From the NCBI GenBank assembly GCA_905373785.1, contig CAJPUK010000002.1, positions 1 to 39,421 of the forward strand: DNA of 39,421 bases, in the 5' to 3' direction. Position 1 is the stretch's first letter. Every line of letters starts with the position of its first letter. This document shows positions 18,570 through 27,430 of this stretch, piece after piece. The translations under genes were made by a program, and so were the position numbers. The notes below the pieces were generated by a model, which had not been told where the DNA came from, ran no database searches, and saw only the letters and a list, made by a program, of their open reading frames with translations. The stretch is from an uncultured Johnsonella sp. GTDB lineage: Bacteria > Bacillota > Clostridia > Lachnospirales > Lachnospiraceae.

Positions 18570-19229
18570 CTAAAGGCTCTTCCTTACCCTCTTTTTTCTG
18601 CTACTCGGCAACTTGGTCGTAAAAGTAGCCGCTGTCAGAATCCAAAATATAATCCCCATCTTTGCGGAAGTTTCAGGCAAGGATATGGTGCCGAACTCTA
18701 TAAGTACCGCCGCTATAAAGGACTTGACCGCCGAACCTATATATATAAGCTCCTTCGCCTCTTCCCTACCGTAACTTTCCGCAACTGCCACTCCTATGGC
18801 AACTCCTATTACAGTTAAAAATACAACTCTAAGTATACCGAGAACTATAGAAATAAAACCTCCGGCCTCCCTTGCAGAAAGCAAATCTCTCGTATTATCA
18901 GCCCCCATACCGTAGAGCCACTGAAAAAGCAAAGTAAGCAAAAAAGCTGTAAGTGCGGCTGTTAAAAGTATTGCTATATTGGTATTCTCATTTGTACCCA
19001 TTTGATGACTTAAAATAAATACCGTTGCCAATATTATTATTATCAAAATCAAAAACATAATTCCCATAACCACAGTTCTGGGTACGGAAAATACCATCAA
19101 AGAATACAAAGGCCAACATATAGCCCAGGCTATAAGCCCTGCACTGAGGCTTGCTGCAAGCAGCTCAAAATTAAAGCACTCATTCTTCACCCTTCTTGTA
19201 TTAACTACTCTATTCCTTCTTCCTGCCAT
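18570..19229 (-). CDS. Six-helix membrane protein, last gene of tubulin/GTPase cluster
   Basis: This 219-aa protein is not recognised as a known family. It has a basic N-terminus (MAGRRNRVVNTRRVK) and a very basic C-terminus (KLPSSRKKRVRKSL), both probably cytoplasmic. About six hydrophobic helices lie between, for example AASLSAGLIAWAICWPLY, VVMGIMFLILIIIILATVFI and IVLGILRVVFLTVIGVAIGV. AAGGAGG lies 5 nt upstream of the ATG. It follows the 544-aa membrane gene by 87 bp and ends the ten-gene run, just before the fold-back element. In this setting it could be a membrane partner or output component, but that is inference. Confidence 0.7.
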   Translation of the reverse strand: MAGRRNRVVNTRRVKNECFNFELLAASLSAGLIAWAICWPLYSLMVFSVPRTVVMGIMFLILIIIILATVFILSHQMGTNENTNIAILLTAALTAFLLTLLFQWLYGMGADNTRDLLSAREAGGFISIVLGILRVVFLTVIGVAIGVAVAESYGREEAKELIYIGSAVKSFIAAVLIEFGTISLPETSAKMGIIFWILTAATFTTKLPSSRKKRVRKSL

Positions 19230-19316
19230 AAATCCTCCTTCACAGTGTAAAGCACTTTATAGATTCGCCTTACCTTCACCCATAGACACTGATTTTAATT
19301 AAATATCATCAGTATA

Positions 19317-20951
19317 CTAACCCTCATCTTCTCCATACACAATATATCTCCAATACGGAAACCACTCGGTTTTCTTGCTTACCACACCGAAACTGTCTGT
19401 AGTTATTATGTGCATACAAGCACCGTGTATATCACTTTCTATTTGATCTGTAAATTCGGTTTCTTCCGTGATTTTCTCTCCCCTGCTGTCAGTCCAATAT
19501 ATCACTGCCTTATACACTTCATTATCAGCTCCCCCGGCTTTAACAACCACTCCTACCTTCTTTTCATCAGGGTATACATTTATTTTGGTACCGTGCCTTG
19601 ATACTAAAACAACATTCAAAATACAAAACAGGACAAATATTGTCATATTAAGAACCCGTGGGGTTTTGAAACTGTTGGGATTTCTTAAATTTAATACTAA
19701 AAATGCCGCTATAGCTGCAATAAGTATGATTACCGATACTATTACATTATCCAAACTCAGCCTGAATTGAAAGATAGAAGCCAAAGTTTGTAAAAAGACA
19801 AATAAGAAACTGTACAGGTAACCTTTACCGTTAAAACTGCCTCCGCTAACAACAAGAATAATTGTAAATACCAGTATTACTAAAGCATTTATCCACATAT
19901 TATGTTTGAACATCCAAATCGACAGTACAAACATTATAGTTTCAACCATGATAATACCCGTCATTACCAAATCATTATCATAGTCCATATCTGTAGCTTT
20001 TTTCTCCCTGCCATTAACTTCTTCATAGTATATCCATAGAAAAAACAGTATGGTCAGTACATACAGGCATATAAGCAAATAATTAAATCTGTTATACCAG
20101 GAAAGAGCGAACTTATATAACAATGCCGTATTTGCCAACAATAATAAGACATTTATATTAAAACCTACCCTGCTGTCCTTACTTTCATTCATCTCCTTGG
20201 CAAATTTGGCAAAGCAGGCAAAAATACTTATAACGTAAATTATTATTACCTTCGCCCAAAGTGCCGCCTCTTTAAAAAACTTTCCGAAATCCTGTTCAAA
20301 CTCATAAGCCTTGCTTAAAATACCGCCATAACAGCTTATAAATACCCAAAGAAAGATTACAAAACTTAACGACAACAAAAGTAAGTTAAAATTCTTAACC
20401 TTACCTAAGTTTACAATAACAGAACACAGTACAAATATTGCCGAAAAAATCAAATAAGTGTTAAGTACAACCGCTCCGCCCTTAACAAACTGCGGCATAA
20501 CAAATCTTCCATCCGTAGTACAAAGTGCTACACAGATCAGGTAGCCGATTGCCACAATACTTGCAAGTGCAATTATATAACACGGTGCAGTAAGTTTCTT
20601 TCTGAATTTAAGTACTGCGGCTACTACATAAGTCAACATAAAAATAACAAGCATAGGGTTAATATTGTCCAAAAGCTCTCCGACTGAATATTCGACCTCT
20701 GTCGTAGTGTTTAAGAAGTATAAAAATATTAAAGAACCGAATATCAAGCTGTCCATAAATAATATTTTGACAAGATCCGTATAAGCTTCTTTGACCTCAT
20801 TGCTTTTTCCCACAAAATAGAAAAATCCTATACCGATTATTGCCAAAGCTGCAATGATTCCGAACAAGCTGAAAAATGACAGTATAAAGGGAACTAAAAA
20901 TACAATATTTAATATAAAATATAAGAGTTTAATTTGTTTATTACTTGACAT
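19317..20951 (-). CDS. Multi-pass membrane protein with C-terminal extracytoplasmic-type domain
   Basis: This 544-aa protein has no family I can name. About twelve hydrophobic helices fill residues 10-450, with short loops. A soluble C-terminal tail of about 90 residues follows (KINVYPDEKKVGVVVKAG, then VIYWTDSRGEKITEETEF and WFPYWRYIVYGEDEG). This tail looks like a small beta domain, possibly extracellular. GGGGGAAG precedes the ATG. It lies 12 bp after the Sel1-repeat gene, so it belongs to the same transcript. Its size and helix count suggest a channel- or transporter-like membrane body, but no transporter motif is visible. Confidence 0.7.
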   Translation of the reverse strand: MSSNKQIKLLYFILNIVFLVPFILSFFSLFGIIAALAIIGIGFFYFVGKSNEVKEAYTDLVKILFMDSLIFGSLIFLYFLNTTTEVEYSVGELLDNINPMLVIFMLTYVVAAVLKFRKKLTAPCYIIALASIVAIGYLICVALCTTDGRFVMPQFVKGGAVVLNTYLIFSAIFVLCSVIVNLGKVKNFNLLLLSLSFVIFLWVFISCYGGILSKAYEFEQDFGKFFKEAALWAKVIIIYVISIFACFAKFAKEMNESKDSRVGFNINVLLLLANTALLYKFALSWYNRFNYLLICLYVLTILFFLWIYYEEVNGREKKATDMDYDNDLVMTGIIMVETIMFVLSIWMFKHNMWINALVILVFTIILVVSGGSFNGKGYLYSFLFVFLQTLASIFQFRLSLDNVIVSVIILIAAIAAFLVLNLRNPNSFKTPRVLNMTIFVLFCILNVVLVSRHGTKINVYPDEKKVGVVVKAGGADNEVYKAVIYWTDSRGEKITEETEFTDQIESDIHGACMHIITTDSFGVVSKKTEWFPYWRYIVYGEDEG

Positions 20952-20963
20952 ATTCTTCCCCCA

Positions 20964-22061
20964 TTACCCTAACAACCTTATCAAAATATCAAAGAACCAT
21001 ACTGTAAATAAAGCTGCCGGAATAAATTGTATATTAAAATACGGCTTTAATCTGTTAATTACAAAGCCTAATACCAAAATTCCCAAAGATACTATGCTCA
21101 ATAAAATCCCCGGCACTGTAAGATTAGGGTATGTATTAAGGCTCAGGGGAAATACCATACTTAATGTAAGTACTGTATAAAGTGCCACACTGAAATTAAG
21201 CACTTGCTTGTAATACAGTCTTTGATTAAAAAGACCGAGCAAGTTTTCTCTTCTTTTTTTATTAAGTGCCAAAGCCCCTATTCCCGTATATAGCTTATAT
21301 GCGCTATCATAATCGTTATACGCTGTTCCTTTATAATAGTAGTAATCGGCAAGTTTTGCAGCTGCCTGAGTATCACCCTCATCGGCTGCCTGAGCAAGAA
21401 GACTTACCGCCCTTTGCACAGCTCCTTCATCATCCACAGCTGAAAGAATATAACAGGCAGTATAATACTTCGCCTTCGGTATTCCGTTTATAAGTAAGGC
21501 TTCGAGGCTTCTAAGCTCTTCATCCGAAATGCTGTCCACATCCGGTGAAGTACTTTGAAAGACCTTTTCAAAATAATCAAGTGTTTTGTTTTTATATTCT
21601 GATGATTTTAAAGTAAATGCATTGCTTTTTAACTCATTGTCAATATAATGTTTTGTTCCTATGCTTTCTAAGGTTTTTTCCACCACATTTTTGATGCCGG
21701 GCTTTTCTATCATTCCCAAGGCTATAAACAATGCGGCACCCAATCTCATAATATCGGCTTTGTTAAGCTTTGTTTGAGTAAATATATTACTTGTTACACG
21801 CTCCAAATCAATAATCGAATTAATATTCCCATCTGTTATCAATTTGTTAAAACCATGACATTTGCTTATAAGAATCAGTTTATAGATATCCATGGTATCT
21901 ACAGCACTATTCTTAAGCTCCTGTTTTAACAACTCCTCATCCGACAGCACCGCCTTACCATACTTGCTTATAATGTCTGCAAGTACCGTACTTAAGCTTT
22001 CATCATTATAATCCCTAAAATAATCTTCAGGGCTCAGATAGCTTAATTCATTAGTGTTCAT
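20964..22061 (-). CDS. Sel1/TPR-like repeat protein with C-terminal membrane helices
   Basis: This 365-aa protein has a helical cytoplasmic part of about 270 residues and then about four TM helices (VLNFSVALYTVLTLSMVF, VPGILLSIVSLGILVLGFV, FIPAALFTVWFFDILIRLL). Residues about 210-265 read as Sel1/TPR-type repeats (AVSLLAQAADEGDTQAAAKLADYYY, followed by DYDSAYKLYTGIGALALNK). Such repeats bind other proteins. The GGGGGAG site is 4 nt from the ATG. It lies 23 bp after the kinase-like gene and 12 bp before the next membrane gene. It could tether the soluble signalling proteins to the membrane components; this is inference from architecture. Confidence 0.7.
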   Translation of the reverse strand: MNTNELSYLSPEDYFRDYNDESLSTVLADIISKYGKAVLSDEELLKQELKNSAVDTMDIYKLILISKCHGFNKLITDGNINSIIDLERVTSNIFTQTKLNKADIMRLGAALFIALGMIEKPGIKNVVEKTLESIGTKHYIDNELKSNAFTLKSSEYKNKTLDYFEKVFQSTSPDVDSISDEELRSLEALLINGIPKAKYYTACYILSAVDDEGAVQRAVSLLAQAADEGDTQAAAKLADYYYYKGTAYNDYDSAYKLYTGIGALALNKKRRENLLGLFNQRLYYKQVLNFSVALYTVLTLSMVFPLSLNTYPNLTVPGILLSIVSLGILVLGFVINRLKPYFNIQFIPAALFTVWFFDILIRLLG

Positions 22062-22084
22062 AAGCTCCCCCTTTGCTTATAGTA

Positions 22085-23173
22085 TTAAAGTGTATAAAGC
22101 AGATTAAGCCACTGCCTCGGAGTAGGCAACTCTTCTTGATATCTGTAACTTGTCTCCTGTCCATACTCCACCTTTCTTGACAATGCCTTGGTAAACATAT
22201 ACCTGAGCATTTTGGGATAAGCCCCCCATCTTTCAAGTAATGCCTCATCTTTTGCCTCATGCCCCGGGTGATTAGCCATATCCTGCTTATCAAATATAAA
22301 TATCGGGCTGTTACACATTTTTTCAAACTTAATATAATGATTATATGAGGAATCATCTATATCCGCAGCACGAAGTATACCGTCATATGCATGCCTGCCT
22401 ACAAGCAGGTAAAATAAAATAGAGGCAAGGCTGTAATTTTGTGCAGTAAAATCTATATTTTTCTTTTGCCCGGTATAAAGCTCCGGCTCTGTAAATTCAA
22501 TAGGAAGTTTTTCAAATGTCGGTTTATAAACCCTGCCTTTATAAATATTTTCCATATCATATATAAGATTGGAAAAATCAAGGTATATTTCCTTATTTAC
22601 AAGCCTGATTCTTGAGTGGTGAAAATCAAGATATAAGTATCCTTCCCTGTTGAGTGCATCGATTTTTTCAACTAAAGCCCTTGCCAAAGCTAAAATCTCA
22701 GGGTTTTGATAATTTTGCCACTTGGACCTGTCCGATAAACCGCCGCCGTAACGATGTTCAAGTTGTTCAAGATACTCTTCAAGGCTTATACTTTGAGGAT
22801 AGGCTTTGTTACTGAATAAGAATACATAATCCTTTGCCCTTACTTTCTCTTTTGCGATATCATAGGCATAAGCATTATCAACTCGGGCAACACCCTCTAC
22901 CGATTGTTCTTTGCCTACTTCCACAAAATCCATGGGCCAAAGTATATTTTTCACATCCGGAGGTGAAAGTACAAGCCTTTTATAATCCTCAATCTCTTCT
23001 TTTTCTAAAGCTCTTCCAAAAGCCCTTGCAAAAAAATTTTCTCCGTACAAGGTACTTGAAAAACCCGCACTTTCTTCACCGCTTATAGAATCCGCTACCC
23101 CTTCACCAGTTAAAGAATATACTCCGCAGCCATACAAAACACTATAATACAAACTATCTTTTTTTAAATACAT
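22085..23173 (-). CDS. Divergent protein kinase-like protein
   Basis: This 362-aa protein looks like a remote eukaryotic-type protein kinase fold. The C-lobe is the best evidence. LARALVEKIDALNREGYLYLD aligns with the helix E/catalytic loop, D183 replacing the HRD aspartate. IYLDFSN (D199) aligns with DFG. TEPELY then YSLASILFYLLVGRHAYDG matches the APE-helix F region. The N-lobe is weak: ILWPMDFVEV resembles the beta-4/5 segment, but I cannot identify a glycine-rich loop or the ATP lysine with confidence. The residue at the metal-binding Asn position is R188, so activity is uncertain. It may be a pseudokinase. It starts 12 bp after the GAP1-like gene, with GGGGG upstream. Confidence 0.65.
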   Translation of the reverse strand: MYLKKDSLYYSVLYGCGVYSLTGEGVADSISGEESAGFSSTLYGENFFARAFGRALEKEEIEDYKRLVLSPPDVKNILWPMDFVEVGKEQSVEGVARVDNAYAYDIAKEKVRAKDYVFLFSNKAYPQSISLEEYLEQLEHRYGGGLSDRSKWQNYQNPEILALARALVEKIDALNREGYLYLDFHHSRIRLVNKEIYLDFSNLIYDMENIYKGRVYKPTFEKLPIEFTEPELYTGQKKNIDFTAQNYSLASILFYLLVGRHAYDGILRAADIDDSSYNHYIKFEKMCNSPIFIFDKQDMANHPGHEAKDEALLERWGAYPKMLRYMFTKALSRKVEYGQETSYRYQEELPTPRQWLNLLYTL

Positions 23174-23185
23174 AGCTACCCCCGA

Positions 23186-25666
23186 CTATTCCTCCCTTTT
23201 CTTTCCAAACAACTTTCCGAAAAAGTCTCCTATTCCTCCCGAGGGTTCTTTGTCAAGTCTTTCTATATATTTTACCCACTTGTTGATTACCGACTTGTGT
23301 CGACCTTTGTTCTCCACATAAGATATGGCTGCATTAAGGCAATTGCCTTTTTCTATATCATTTTCACACTTTACAAAGTAATAAGAATCATCTAAAATCT
23401 CTTCTATATCCTTATCCAAAAGTACCTTTGCCTTATATTCATTGTCATCAAATACCTCAAACCAATTCTCGTATAAGTTGGAATAATATATCTTCCCAAG
23501 TGCCAGCCAACTGTCAAGTCTGACAACACTGTCTTCTTCTTCATCATAAAGTTCTATATCCCGGAATTTTTCATATATACGTTTAAACATGCTTTTTCTC
23601 AGCCTGGTATTTACTTTTAATTCACCTTCTTCTATATGCATGCTTAGTGTGTCCAGTAATTTATAGTCCGCCTCTTTAACTCCGTTTACATTTTTTATGA
23701 TATAAATAAATTCTTCATACAGAGAATACTCTCTGACTTCGGTGGCTATTGTTACCATATCTTCAACAAAACCGTCCGCAAATTCAACAGTTTTTTTCAT
23801 GTCTCTTGCTAAAAGTTTCATAAAAATATTTTCAATCAATTTTTTTTCTTTATAGCCTTCTTTTTTTACAAATCTTTCAGCATTTTGGATACAATATATG
23901 TTTAATTCCTTTAAGCTTTCATATATATCTTTCTGTTGCGGGATTTTATTAAGTATATTTATAAAACCTGCATATAACTGATAATTATCATCTTCAGGCA
24001 AGCTCATAAAGCTATATAAATCAGCATCTGTTCCAAGTTTTTCCATTTTTTCAAAACTGAAAGCCTGCCAAAAGTATTTTTTTGCCTTGAATTTTGCTTC
24101 TTCGGCATTTACGCTTTCATCTGACGTAGCAAGTAGCTTGTACACTTCAAGAGCAGTGTCATACATTGTCTTAACATCAGCAGAATTAATATTTGCATTG
24201 TAAAGTTCCCATAATTTATCTATTAAAACCCTATGCATATCCTTAAAAACATCTCCTCTTGTTTCTTTATCTTCAATATCCATTTCTATGCGAAGAATTT
24301 TTGCTTCAACTTTTAATAACTCCTCTACATTTCTGCTTTTTTCTATATCACTGATAAGATATTCTTTTAAAACCGTATAATTCCTTTTCTGCTTAATAAG
24401 ATCGCAGGAAAATTCTATAAAAGCTCCAAGTGCATTAGTATCAAGATTTTCAAGCCAGGCTCTTTTTTGCTCCTCATTCATGGCAGTTTCAAACCGATAC
24501 TGTCTGCACTTTTTCCAAGTTGCTTGCAGTGCCTTGCTTGCAGCCTTTATCGTAAATCCCGCAACCCTCTCATACATATTTTCATTAACAGCAAGTCCTC
24601 TTCCCATGACTTCATCAAGCATTGCGGCTACAAAGTCTTCAAACTCCTCTCTGTACTCATGACTTGTTATCATATCGGCATTGTAAAGCAAAGCATCTGA
24701 AAGTCTTAACATTAATTTCTCATCATCCCATTCCGACTTTTCCTTCACATCCCCTATGTTATTCATAGCATAGGCTACTTTTAGAGCTCTTTCAGTTAAA
24801 ACTCCCTTACCTCCAAGCCCCAGTGCCTTATCACTAAGATCTTTGTAGTAGAGGTCTTTTTCTTCCAGATCATAATGCTCTGCAAACTCATCTATAAGCT
24901 CAAATACCGGTGATGCCTGTGCCTTATTATTGTTTTCTCCGCTTTCGGGCACTATGTAAACTCCCCTGCTTTTGGCCTCTTTATCAAACAATATATTTCT
25001 ATAATAAGCATCTGTTTGAGGCATAATCGCAACCTTTAAGTTCGTCCTTATATGATATGGAAGCCCTATATGTATAAGGTACATAAGTGCCTTACTTTTT
25101 TCATTATCTTCATAAGCTTCTATATGTAAGGGTCTTAAACTTCTCTCATCGGCATTAAGTATATACACTGTTCTAAGCAAAGTCTTATACTTTTCTTTTT
25201 CCATAGACAGTAATTCCAAGGCAGAGGCAATCTCAAAAGGTTTGTTATAAATTAAACTTGCTGCCGTACTTTGTTCATGCTTTCTTTTTTCCGCCTCTTC
25301 CTGGTTATCGGCAAAATTTATCTCCGATAAGGCAAGTAAGCAGTTCGGATCTTTTAAAAATTCTTCCATAGGTGCTATGTAGGCATGTGAAAACATGTTA
25401 GGTCTTCCATGGTTATCTTTAAGTCCATATCTATTCTTTATTACAAAGGCATATTCATTATCACATATAAGTTCATATACATTATTATTTAAAGCCGCAC
25501 TTTCATTTTCTATTCTCGAATTGGCAGCCTGCCACTTCATACAAGCCTCACTAGCTGCATTAGGGATGGACTCGGATACGGCAAGTCCGGTCCAGCCTGA
25601 GTTGACAGCAACTCCGTTTATATGATCCGTATTAGTAAAGCAGCATTGCCATATCTTATCAGTCAT
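23186..25666 (-). CDS. GTPase-associated protein 1 (GAP1)-like adaptor
   Basis: This 826-aa cytoplasmic protein begins with a domain (residues 1-115) resembling the GAP1 N-terminal family. It has a tryptophan/aromatic-rich start (KIWQCCFTNTDHINGVAVNSGW), then YAFVIKNRYGLKDNHGRPNMFSHAYIAP, matching the family's Arg-Gly/Asn-x-Phe-x-His pattern. A middle region around 190-230 (HIGLPYHIRTNLKVAIMP) also fits. From about 300 to the end it is almost entirely helical and charged, perhaps an HEAT-like or coiled scaffold. The assignment is by pattern memory, not by search. Members are encoded next to P-loop GTPases, as here: the GTPase gene is immediately upstream. GGAGG precedes the ATG. The role is probably to link the GTPase to partners. 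Confidence 0.6.
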   Translation of the reverse strand: MTDKIWQCCFTNTDHINGVAVNSGWTGLAVSESIPNAASEACMKWQAANSRIENESAALNNNVYELICDNEYAFVIKNRYGLKDNHGRPNMFSHAYIAPMEEFLKDPNCLLALSEINFADNQEEAEKRKHEQSTAASLIYNKPFEIASALELLSMEKEKYKTLLRTVYILNADERSLRPLHIEAYEDNEKSKALMYLIHIGLPYHIRTNLKVAIMPQTDAYYRNILFDKEAKSRGVYIVPESGENNNKAQASPVFELIDEFAEHYDLEEKDLYYKDLSDKALGLGGKGVLTERALKVAYAMNNIGDVKEKSEWDDEKLMLRLSDALLYNADMITSHEYREEFEDFVAAMLDEVMGRGLAVNENMYERVAGFTIKAASKALQATWKKCRQYRFETAMNEEQKRAWLENLDTNALGAFIEFSCDLIKQKRNYTVLKEYLISDIEKSRNVEELLKVEAKILRIEMDIEDKETRGDVFKDMHRVLIDKLWELYNANINSADVKTMYDTALEVYKLLATSDESVNAEEAKFKAKKYFWQAFSFEKMEKLGTDADLYSFMSLPEDDNYQLYAGFINILNKIPQQKDIYESLKELNIYCIQNAERFVKKEGYKEKKLIENIFMKLLARDMKKTVEFADGFVEDMVTIATEVREYSLYEEFIYIIKNVNGVKEADYKLLDTLSMHIEEGELKVNTRLRKSMFKRIYEKFRDIELYDEEEDSVVRLDSWLALGKIYYSNLYENWFEVFDDNEYKAKVLLDKDIEEILDDSYYFVKCENDIEKGNCLNAAISYVENKGRHKSVINKWVKYIERLDKEPSGGIGDFFGKLFGKKREE

Positions 25667-25772
25667 ACTTTAGCCTCCGTTTGATATTTTTATCGAAATG
25701 TATATTTATATTCCGGTTTAGCGACTCAATGATGTCGTTACAGTTTAAGCAGGTCGTTCATAGGTCGCCGCT
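25667..25772. other. 106-bp gap between GTPase and GAP1-like genes, with small inverted repeat
   Basis: The gap contains GTTACAGTTTAAGCAGG at 25737-25753, a motif seen in other intergenic regions of the window. It is bracketed by an imperfect inverted repeat (AGCGAC at 25720-25725 and GTCGC-CGCT near 25764-25772). It may be a small mobile or RNA-structure element within the operon. No promoter stands out. Confidence 0.4.
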
Positions 25773-27413
25773 CTACCAGGTGTGTTTGCATATAATGCAC
25801 CTTAAGCTGTGATTTTTCTTCTCATTATACTCAGCCCTGTTTTTAAATCTATTGATCATACCCTTAAACTTCGGATCTTCTTCCGCACTATACTCTTCTG
25901 TTTCCACACTTGTGCAATTAGGGCAGCTGATAAAAGTATCAGCCGGACTGTAGACCTCATCACTTGCTCCTATCATACCGAATTTATATAATATCCAATA
26001 AAACGGCTCTTCTATTCTCTTGGGGCTCGGTTCATCTATAGGACCGTATACTTTTAATCCGTTTACCACGCTCTCCTCGCAACTGCAACCAAGAGAAGAG
26101 ACTGCAAAGAAAGCAAAAGTAGTAAAAGTAGCATACAATTGACTGCGAAGTGTATCCGCATTTTTCATTGTAAAAACATTAAGTGCCTGACCGAGCTTAT
26201 TGTAGGCTCCGGCATTAAATACACTTCTCCTTGTACTGTTTTCTCCTATAATTCCGCTTAATTCCCTTACCGCTTCTTCACAATTCGGATCGGCAGCCCT
26301 CATAGCGTCTATGACATTTCTCTCGTCCACCTTAGATAATACAACGGCTATAGGTATCTGTCTCGGCTCATCATTGACCATACGCTGCTCTTCTTCACTA
26401 ATCAATGAAGGATTATTTTTTCTTAACTCCTTTACCCTCTCCAAAGCGGTGTTTCTAAGATAGCCGTGTATTTCTCCCAGTACATCTTCCGGCTTTACCC
26501 TGTCTTCAACTTCATACACTCTTGCTATATTTTCAAATTGTTCAGGGTCTATTACATATATAACTCCGTCAGACTGTGATATAAAGGGGGCAAATTTTCC
26601 CACACTTTCCTTGTTAGTCAATGCCTCACCCGCTACATCATAGAGAACTATCATACTCTTTTTAAGTTTGGCACCCTGTCTTTGAATTAATTGAAAGCAC
26701 AAAGGTTGCTCAAAATGTCCCATAGGAGTACCTCCCGGAAGATTCTGCTGTTTTCTTACCGGGTGTAATTCTATGAATTGCTTAGCGGTATCATTTGCAG
26801 ACATAATTGTAAGCCCTATTTTGGCACCGTAATCTCCTATGTGCTTGATAAGTTGTGAAAGAAATACCGTCTTACCTGCTCTTGAAACACCAACCATAGA
26901 TATAAACTTCGTATCATAAAGTCCATAATTGGTCGGCAGGGGGTTATGACAATGCGGACATACTCTCTTATCGCAAAGTTCCCCGCTTTTTAGCTCTATG
27001 GCTCTTACCATATTGTGATCATCCATCTTAAACAGATTATCACCGAAACTAAGATATTTTTCGTTGGCTTTATCGTAAGGGTCTATGACCTTCCTTTCAT
27101 ACTCTTCAAAATTACCGTCTATTTTTTTTACACTGTCACTTTTTCTTTCTGTGGTTACATCTCCAAAATTTTTCCAAAATTGCTCATATTTTTCATCCTT
27201 ACCCTTGGCAAAGAACTCCCATTCCTCGTACTTACTTTGTATCTGAGCCTTATTGCTACCGGTGTAATTAAGCATAAAGGCTTCATAGTCTCCGTAAAAT
27301 TGAGGTGGCAGCGGATTATCACTATCCTCACTTACACGTTTTGATCTGAAATGCACTTCCGTATCCATCATTTCCTTAAAACAATAAGGACATTTAAATC
27401 TATATCCCGGCAT
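25773..27413 (-). CDS. P-loop GTPase with N- and C-terminal zinc ribbons (DO-GTPase-like)
   Basis: This 546-aa protein has a TRAFAC-like GTPase core. The Walker A motif is GVSRAGKT (G175-T182). Switch II/Walker B is LYDVAGEA (D259, G262). The base-specificity motif is SKVD (360-363), a variant of NKxD. Zinc ligands flank it: C8-x2-C11 at the N-terminus pairs with C152-x2-C155, making a split zinc ribbon. A second ribbon near the C-terminus uses C497/C500 and C539/C542. This layout resembles the double-GTPase-associated families found beside GAP1 proteins. GGAGG lies 4 nt from the ATG. It is the fifth gene of the cluster, 17 bp after the 251-aa gene. It is probably the switch of the system. 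Confidence 0.8.
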   Translation of the reverse strand: MPGYRFKCPYCFKEMMDTEVHFRSKRVSEDSDNPLPPQFYGDYEAFMLNYTGSNKAQIQSKYEEWEFFAKGKDEKYEQFWKNFGDVTTERKSDSVKKIDGNFEEYERKVIDPYDKANEKYLSFGDNLFKMDDHNMVRAIELKSGELCDKRVCPHCHNPLPTNYGLYDTKFISMVGVSRAGKTVFLSQLIKHIGDYGAKIGLTIMSANDTAKQFIELHPVRKQQNLPGGTPMGHFEQPLCFQLIQRQGAKLKKSMIVLYDVAGEALTNKESVGKFAPFISQSDGVIYVIDPEQFENIARVYEVEDRVKPEDVLGEIHGYLRNTALERVKELRKNNPSLISEEEQRMVNDEPRQIPIAVVLSKVDERNVIDAMRAADPNCEEAVRELSGIIGENSTRRSVFNAGAYNKLGQALNVFTMKNADTLRSQLYATFTTFAFFAVSSLGCSCEESVVNGLKVYGPIDEPSPKRIEEPFYWILYKFGMIGASDEVYSPADTFISCPNCTSVETEEYSAEEDPKFKGMINRFKNRAEYNEKKNHSLRCIICKHTW

Positions 27414-27430
27414 AATTCCTCCATTTGATT

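Noticed and set aside
18441..18818. 125-codon plus-strand ORF across the fold-back element
   Set aside because: It overlaps the palindromic element and the 3' end of the 219-aa membrane gene; low-complexity translation and no Shine-Dalgarno site.
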